NCBI RefSeq assembly: GCF_009831575.1
Contig: NZ_WUUT01000001.1
Coordinates: forward strand, 1,011,120-1,075,119
Reading direction: 5' to 3'
Length of the DNA stretch: 64,000 nucleotides
DNA from: Halovenus carboxidivorans
GTDB lineage: Archaea; Halobacteriota; Halobacteria; Halobacteriales; Haloarculaceae
A program made the translations under genes and the position numbers. The notes beneath the pieces were generated by a model. That model worked only from the letters and a program-made list of their open reading frames with translations. It did no database searches and was not told the origin of the DNA. Below, in pieces: positions 59,609-64,000 of this stretch (within the stretch, counting starts at the first letter, position 1; each line of letters starts with the position of its first letter).

Positions 59609-60385
59609 TCAGAAGGCGACTTCGATCGCTCTGAGGAGAATCTGGACGCCGTTGAAGATGACGTGGCCGACGATCGGAACGAACAGATTCTCCGTGTACC
59701 GGTACGCGGCACCGAGAACGAGTCCGAAACCGACGAACATCCCGAAAGTGAGAACTTCGCCGCCAGCGCCGACGGAGACGGTCGAGTGGATCGACGCGAA
59801 AAGGAGGCTCGCAACGGCGATACCGACCGCGGGGCCGATCCCGTCGGTCAGTCGTCGCTGGATTAGACCACGGAAAAGGAGTTCCTCCATCGGGACGGCA
59901 ACGAGCGTGGAAACGGCGAACAGGAGGAGATAGAAGGCCGGGCTACGGGCCCGTCCGACGGCCGATTCCGCCGGTGCGATGCCCAGGAGACTGAACAACA
60001 CCGTTGCGGCGACGGCGACGAGCATCAGCGCGAGTCCGACCGCGCTCCCGTAGAAGAGCGTCCACTGCGTACACTCGGTGAGTCGGAGATACGACCGGGG
60101 CCGCTGTCGGTGGGCAGCGAGAAACGCCGCGGAAGGGACGCCGAAGCCGAGAACCTGCAGCGCGGTCGTACTGACGAGCAGGCGACTCGTCGTACCGGGG
60201 GGACCGACCTCGAACACCGCCGCGAACAGCCATGCGACCCCCCGAGAGAGCGCCATCGCAGACCCGAACAGGAGGAGCGCAACGACGAGGGCGACGACGC
60301 CGCGGGTGACCGGGCCGAGGACCGACCCGGGGAGGCGAACGACGACTGGGCCGGCTCCGCCGGTCGGTCCGCGTGACTGACTCAT
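59609..60385 (-). CDS. CPBP-family intramembrane metalloprotease
   Basis: The 258-residue protein has about seven to eight spans and the abortive-infection/CAAX motif PMEELLFRGLIQRRL (EExxxR, about 162-176) with the second His motif LLFASIHSTVSVG (about 190-202) and a final VPIVGHVIFNG. Members cleave prenylated or signal-like peptides, or function in bacteriocin immunity; function here is unproven. It converges on the signal peptidase gene with a seven-base gap. An upstream ATG at 60391 adds two residues. Confidence 0.85.
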   Translation of the reverse strand: MSQSRGPTGGAGPVVVRLPGSVLGPVTRGVVALVVALLLFGSAMALSRGVAWLFAAVFEVGPPGTTSRLLVSTTALQVLGFGVPSAAFLAAHRQRPRSYLRLTECTQWTLFYGSAVGLALMLVAVAATVLFSLLGIAPAESAVGRARSPAFYLLLFAVSTLVAVPMEELLFRGLIQRRLTDGIGPAVGIAVASLLFASIHSTVSVGAGGEVLTFGMFVGFGLVLGAAYRYTENLFVPIVGHVIFNGVQILLRAIEVAF

Positions 60386-60436
60386 CGGCACGGCTATCGG
60401 AGGCCGGACGGTAAATCTGTTTTCACCGTCGGCTCT

Positions 60437-60667
60437 TTAGGTACCTGTGGTATCGAACTGGTATCGGTAGGGCTGATCTCGGATGACTTCGACATCGCCT
60501 GTCTGTGCACGACGCCCCAACACGGTCGCGACGCGGTGTGCGCTCTCGAACTCCTCGTCGTGTTCTTCGAGCAACTGGAGAATCTCGCGGGCCGTCAGCG
60601 GTTCGTCCGCATCGGCTTCCTCTAACACCGTGCGGATACGCTCGAACTCGCTGCGGTGCAAGCTCAT
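60437..60667 (-). CDS. small helical haloarchaeal protein (76 aa)
   Basis: The protein begins MSLHRSEFERIRTVLEEADA and continues REILQLLEEHDEEFESAHRVATVLG, a helical pattern like an HTH, with a short strand end EVIRDQPYRYQFDTTG. A TATA-like TTTAATG lies about 28 bases before ATG 60667, indicating a leaderless mRNA. No family is recognised; it could be a DNA-binding or adaptor protein. Confidence 0.7.
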   Translation of the reverse strand: MSLHRSEFERIRTVLEEADADEPLTAREILQLLEEHDEEFESAHRVATVLGRRAQTGDVEVIRDQPYRYQFDTTGT

Positions 60668-60909
60668 ACGTATGTCATCGTGTTCCAAACACATTAAACG
60701 GCGTCAGACACACCTCAGGAAAGATATACGTAACAATCGACCGACGGAGCCGGGAGGCAGGTGGTGGGGCCCGTCAGACAGGGTGTCTGTCGGAACCGGC
60801 TGTGAACCGCAGAAGGTGACTCCCCGGAGGGACCGAGGTGCGTCGGGAGGTCCAGTCGAAACGGATCCCTATCTTCTTAGGCGTTGCAACGAGTACATCA
60901 GGCAACAGG

Positions 60910-62013
60910 ATGGCACAGGGCGACGCCGGGGAGTACGGGCCGGGAGAGGACCGAGAGACACCGGGCCCGGGAGAGGACCAACAGCAACCGGGTGGTGTTG
61001 ACGATCCGGGGAGGACCCGGCGACAGGTGCTGAAAGCCGGCGTCGGGCTCGGTGCCGTGGCAGCGGTGGGCTACGGTTATCGTCAGTCTCGGGAGGAGGT
61101 GTTCCCGACGGGGGACGGATCGACTCTCGACGACGTGCCGGAGCGGGCGGAGTTCGTCTTCAGTTGGACCGGAAGCGAGCTGCTGGCCGCGGACGGACTG
61201 CAACGGGCGACCGATCCGGAGCTGGCGGCGCTGGGAATCGAGGGGATACAGACGACTACCGACGTGTTCGAGACCATCGAGGCGGCGACCACGATCGCGC
61301 CACGGGAACTCGGTGAGGTGAGCGCGTTCGGGACGATTCCGACCGAATCGGAGTCCTACGCCGGTCTCGTGTTCGAGTCCAGCGCCGATCCGGAGACTGT
61401 GCGGGAGCGACTCGGCGAGCGGGGAAATCTACTCGAGACGGCGGAGCACCGCGGACAGACGATGTGGGTCGTCGGAAACGACCAACTCACCTGGACGCTC
61501 GCGCTCTGTCACCTGTCGGGGGGGCGGTACGCGCTCGGCTCTCGGACCGAACTCGAAGATGTCATCGACGTCCGACAGGGGGAGCAACGCCGGCTCGGTG
61601 GAATGGTGATAGACGGGTTCGAGGGCGCTTCGGACGGACTGCTCAGGGGAGGGTTCGTCGTCCCGCCCGCGGCGTTTTCCGCGCTCGATCTCTCGATCAC
61701 GACCGGACTCGCCGACAGCATCGAGTACGGCTTCAGTTCGCTCTCGGACGGAGTGTTGACCGTCACGCTCGTCGCCCCGGACGACGGGACCGCACAGGAT
61801 CTCGATACGACGCTGAACGCGCTCGGGCAACTCGACAGAACTGACATCGCGGCAGCCGTGGGCGACTCACCGGTTATTCAGGTGGTGCTGACGATCCTCG
61901 AAGACCTGAATACGACGGTCAACGGCAGGGAAGTAACGGCGACAGTCGAGGACGGCTTCCGGGTGCCGGCGATTCTGATCAGTTTCCTGCTCGAAGAAGC
62001 CCTGCTCGGTTGA
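60910..62013 (+). CDS. Tat-exported haloarchaeal protein, function unknown
   Basis: The 367-residue product has an N-terminal disordered acidic stretch (1-35), then a Tat-like signal GRTRRQVLKAGVGLGAVAAVGYG (RRxxL, about 36-58; no lipobox Cys). The mature part is beta/alpha with ERAEFVFSWTGSELLAADGL and a repeated GxVxxxxFxxxSD pattern; a hydrophobic segment near the end (AILISFLLEEALLG) is short. It is probably secreted or membrane-associated. No enzymatic motif is seen. Confidence 0.72.
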   Translation: MAQGDAGEYGPGEDRETPGPGEDQQQPGGVDDPGRTRRQVLKAGVGLGAVAAVGYGYRQSREEVFPTGDGSTLDDVPERAEFVFSWTGSELLAADGLQRATDPELAALGIEGIQTTTDVFETIEAATTIAPRELGEVSAFGTIPTESESYAGLVFESSADPETVRERLGERGNLLETAEHRGQTMWVVGNDQLTWTLALCHLSGGRYALGSRTELEDVIDVRQGEQRRLGGMVIDGFEGASDGLLRGGFVVPPAAFSALDLSITTGLADSIEYGFSSLSDGVLTVTLVAPDDGTAQDLDTTLNALGQLDRTDIAAAVGDSPVIQVVLTILEDLNTTVNGREVTATVEDGFRVPAILISFLLEEALLG

Positions 62014-62018
62014 GCGAA

Positions 62019-62888
62019 TCAGTCCTGCCAGTGTTCGGGGACCTGGACGGTGTACTTGCCGTCTTCCTGCAGAGCGATGATGTACTCCTCCCGGTCGAAC
62101 AGTTCCATCAGGTTGAGTTCGTACTGGCCCGGTTCGAGCACTTTGATCGACTCGAACTGCTGGTTGAGTTCGGCCCGGAGTTCGGAGAGATCCGGTCGGT
62201 CGGCCTGCTCCGCGGTCGTCTCCGACTGTGTCGGCTCCGGTCCCTCCGCGGTCGGCTCCGACCGTGTCGACCCCGGTTCTGTGGTGCTCTGTGGCGTCGA
62301 CTCCGGTTCGGTCTCGGTCCGGGGTCCCGGGGTCGTCTGTGCCCACCCTGACCGCTCCGGGGCCGGCGGCAGTTCGTCCGGAGAGATCACCTCGCTCCGC
62401 GCGCTGGCCTGGGCCTCGTTTTCGGATTCCGCGGTCGTCATCGTCGCCGGGTCGGGTTCGCGAAGTGGATCCGAGGTCGTCCCGGCGCGGTCGTCACTGT
62501 CGGAGGGAACCGAGGAGGCCGACCCCGCTGTCGACGGATCACGGTCCGACGAAGGCGTGTCCGGACTCGGCGGAGAGCCATCGGGTGCTGAGTCCGGCCC
62601 GCTAACTTCCGGCGCATCCGGTCCCGACGGACGGTCTGGGCCGCCGGACGGGCCGGGACCCGATCCACCGACGAGATCACGGACGGCCGTCGCGGCACTG
62701 CCGACCTTCCGGGCGACCGAGGAACTCGGCTCGTCGATCGATGCTGGCTCCTCGGGTGTCGGCTCCGGATCCGCCCGCCCGTCGGGGAGAAACTGGAACT
62801 TCGTTCCGCCGCAGTCCGGACAGCCCGACAGCATCTCCTTCGAACCGTCGTCGAACTGCCGGCCGCAGTCTGTACACTGGTGTGGCAT
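62019..62888 (-). CDS. oapC: OapC/ArvC-type zinc-ribbon protein
   Basis: The 289-residue protein has an N-terminal zinc ribbon CTDCGRQF...GCPDCGGTKF (5-30), a long Pro/Ser/Asp/Glu-rich disordered linker (about 35-225), and a conserved C-terminal domain LSELRAELNQQFESIKVLEPG and ELFDREEYIIALQEDGKYTV (about 230-285). This is the layout of OapC, the third member of the Oap trio. It lies three bases downstream of the OapB gene and seems co-transcribed. Confidence 0.85.
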   Translation of the reverse strand: MPHQCTDCGRQFDDGSKEMLSGCPDCGGTKFQFLPDGRADPEPTPEEPASIDEPSSSVARKVGSAATAVRDLVGGSGPGPSGGPDRPSGPDAPEVSGPDSAPDGSPPSPDTPSSDRDPSTAGSASSVPSDSDDRAGTTSDPLREPDPATMTTAESENEAQASARSEVISPDELPPAPERSGWAQTTPGPRTETEPESTPQSTTEPGSTRSEPTAEGPEPTQSETTAEQADRPDLSELRAELNQQFESIKVLEPGQYELNLMELFDREEYIIALQEDGKYTVQVPEHWQD

Positions 62889-62891
62889 GGC

Positions 62892-63278
62892 CTATTTCCG
62901 TGAAACGAGCGTCTGGATGATCGTTTCGTCCTTGTGCAGCGTCTCGATCTGGTTCGCCGGTCCGATGACCGTGAGTTTGTTCGTCGACTCCCGACCCATC
63001 AGTCGGTCGAGGAAACTCGCGTCCGCGGTCTCCGAGCGCGGGTACGTCTCGATCTCGATACCGTTGAACTCGTCGGGGCTGATCTCGGTCATCGTCACCT
63101 CGATGAGTCTCGACTCCTCCTCCGGGGAGAGCCCCTCTTCGAGGATCACGATGTTGCCGTCGCGGACTCCGTCGAGGATCAGCCGAATCTTCTCCATGCT
63201 CGCCAGCCCGTCCATCCGGGTCGCGCTGATGAGATCGATCTGAACGCCTTCGCCGTCTGGTTGTGGTGTCGTCGACAT
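62892..63278 (-). CDS. oapB: OapB/ArvB-type (DUF2073) protein
   Basis: The 128-residue protein starts VQIDLISATRMDGLASMEKIRLILDG (seen as QIDLISATRMDGLASMEKI), followed by GNIVILEEGLSPEEESRLIEVTMTEI and KLTVIGPANQIETLHKDETIIQTLV, the DUF2073 hallmark. In other haloarchaea this gene lies between the Era-like GTPase and the zinc-ribbon protein. Function is unclear; the name reflects origin-associated or Arv-type clusters. Gaps of three and four bases link it to its neighbours. Confidence 0.88.
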   Translation of the reverse strand: MSTTPQPDGEGVQIDLISATRMDGLASMEKIRLILDGVRDGNIVILEEGLSPEEESRLIEVTMTEISPDEFNGIEIETYPRSETADASFLDRLMGRESTNKLTVIGPANQIETLHKDETIIQTLVSRK

Positions 63279-63282
63279 GATA

Positions 63283-63918
63283 TCACCCGAAGTACTCCGC
63301 GATTTTGTCGTACACTTCGTCCATGTTGTCGCCTTCGAGTGCCGACAGCGGGATCGTCTCGTGTTGCGGGAAGGCGTTTCTGATCCGCTGGGTGCTCGAT
63401 TCCTCGAGGTCGATCTTGTTCGAGAGAATCAGCACCGGCAGATCCTGGCTCTCGATGATCCCGATCAGCATCGTGTTGACCTGGGTGAACGGATCTGCGG
63501 TCGAATCGAGGACGTAGATCACGCCGTCGACATCTTCTCGAAGCCAGTGCATGGCCTCAGCGACTCCCTCCGTCGCCTCGCGGGAGCGACGGACGGCGTC
63601 GTCTTTGTCCATGTCGTGTTCGAGAAACTCCGTGTAGTCGACTTTCGTCGCGACACCGGGTGTGTCGACGACATCGATAGTGACGGTCTTGCCGTCACGT
63701 TCGATCTCGACGTTTTCCTTCCTGCGTGCGCGGCGCGTCTCGTGGGGCACGTGACTCTCCGGCCCGACCGCGTCGCCGTGTTCGGTCCAATCCCGAGCGA
63801 TTCGGTTTGCGAGCGTCGTCTTCCCCGCGTTCGGCGGTCCGTAGATGCCGATCCGCTTGGGCTCCTCGTCGGAGAACAACGTTGCGATACTTGATCTGAG
63901 GCTTGTTAGCAGTCCCAT
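63283..63918 (-). CDS. oapA: Era-like GTP-binding protein (OapA type)
   Basis: The 211-residue GTPase has GIYGPPNAGKTTLANRIA (G1, about 24-41), VVDTPGVATKVDY (G3, about 84), and LILSNKIDLEE (G4, about 164); ALEGDNMDEV (G5-like) follows. It heads the oapA-oapB-oapC operon. ATG 63918 is chosen because a strong Shine-Dalgarno GGAGG lies 5 bases upstream (63924-63928), rare among the leaderless genes here. A TTG 21 bases upstream is less likely. Confidence 0.92.
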   Translation of the reverse strand: MGLLTSLRSSIATLFSDEEPKRIGIYGPPNAGKTTLANRIARDWTEHGDAVGPESHVPHETRRARRKENVEIERDGKTVTIDVVDTPGVATKVDYTEFLEHDMDKDDAVRRSREATEGVAEAMHWLREDVDGVIYVLDSTADPFTQVNTMLIGIIESQDLPVLILSNKIDLEESSTQRIRNAFPQHETIPLSALEGDNMDEVYDKIAEYFG

Positions 63919-63923
63919 CCTTT

Positions 63924-63980
63924 CCTCCTGACCCCGCAAACGGGGCTTGACTCAACAAGCCGACGCTATTTACTTAAGAG
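63924..63980 (-). promoter_or_regulatory. oapA promoter and structured leader
   Basis: On the minus strand a TATA-like TTAAGTAAAT is centred near 63973. The predicted leader holds a hairpin CCCCG/CGGGG with a CAAA loop side (63932-63945), and a second potential stem GCTTG/CAAGC (63945-63960). GGAGG (63924-63928) is a ribosome-binding site. Confidence 0.5.
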
Positions 63981-64000
63981 TATGTCAGACATACATCAAA

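Noticed and set aside
1..64000. CRISPR array, rRNA operon, prophage structural genes
   Set aside because: No regularly spaced repeats, rRNA-like conserved blocks or phage head/tail genes were seen; the only array-like feature is the three-unit 34-base repeat at 57726.

Overview
The window is chromosomal DNA from a halophilic archaeon (class Halobacteria). The evidence is high G+C, strongly acidic proteins, many genes whose start codon lies about 28-31 bases after a TATA box (leaderless mRNAs), and lineage-typical genes: SAMP2, FtsZ1, RNase P component 4, TbsP, HalOD1 and Bat-type HTH regulators, the OapA/B/C trio, and a tRNA-His with an encoded G-1. The genus cannot be fixed from the sequence alone.

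Layout. 1-5406 is housekeeping: the end of an acyl-CoA dehydrogenase, SAMP2, a GNAT enzyme, a phosphohexomutase, LarB, a histone-fold protein and RpiA. tRNA-His (5498-5569) is followed by a 12-kb accessory island (about 5570-17950) of lower-G+C surface-glycan genes: an alkaline-phosphatase/sulfatase-fold hydrolase, a multi-spanning glycosyltransferase, a methyltransferase-like protein, a ribbon-helix-helix-like small protein, a GT4 glycosyltransferase, and a tight cassette of ribulose-phosphate 3-epimerase, glycerophosphodiesterase, FGGY kinase (split by one in-frame amber codon), two nucleotidyltransferases and a histidine phosphatase. The island ends in IS6 debris and truncated genes.

From ftsZ1 (17954) to about 43000 the core genome resumes: RNase Z, a hydroxyacid dehydrogenase, a thiolase, an ACR3-like transporter, ATP-dependent DNA ligase, 6-phosphogluconate dehydrogenase, gamma carbonic anhydrase, MscS, a CRM-domain protein, RNase P component 4, TbsP, an orphan YcaO protein, DUF63 and an inositol monophosphatase-like enzyme. 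One IS1341-type TnpB element with a divergent small protein sits against the thiolase 3' end. At 43552-46494 lies a Zn/Mn-type ABC transporter whose two transcription units share the same inverted repeat. Next come a sensor-kinase-like protein with a degraded ATPase domain, tRNA-Leu(CAA), membrane proteins, an O-acetylhomoserine sulfhydrylase-type enzyme, a radical SAM/SPASM protein, MoxR, an SDR, a Rieske protein, a Nudix enzyme, signal peptidase I and a CPBP protease. The right edge carries the OapA-OapB-OapC operon, which in other haloarchaea neighbours orc1 and the main replication origin.

No CRISPR array, rRNA or intact prophage was seen. Points most worth a second look are the polyol/pentulose-like activation cassette, the TnpB with a non-canonical RuvC-II site, the twin metal operators, the orphan YcaO/E1-like fusion and the possible structured RNA at about 629-764.
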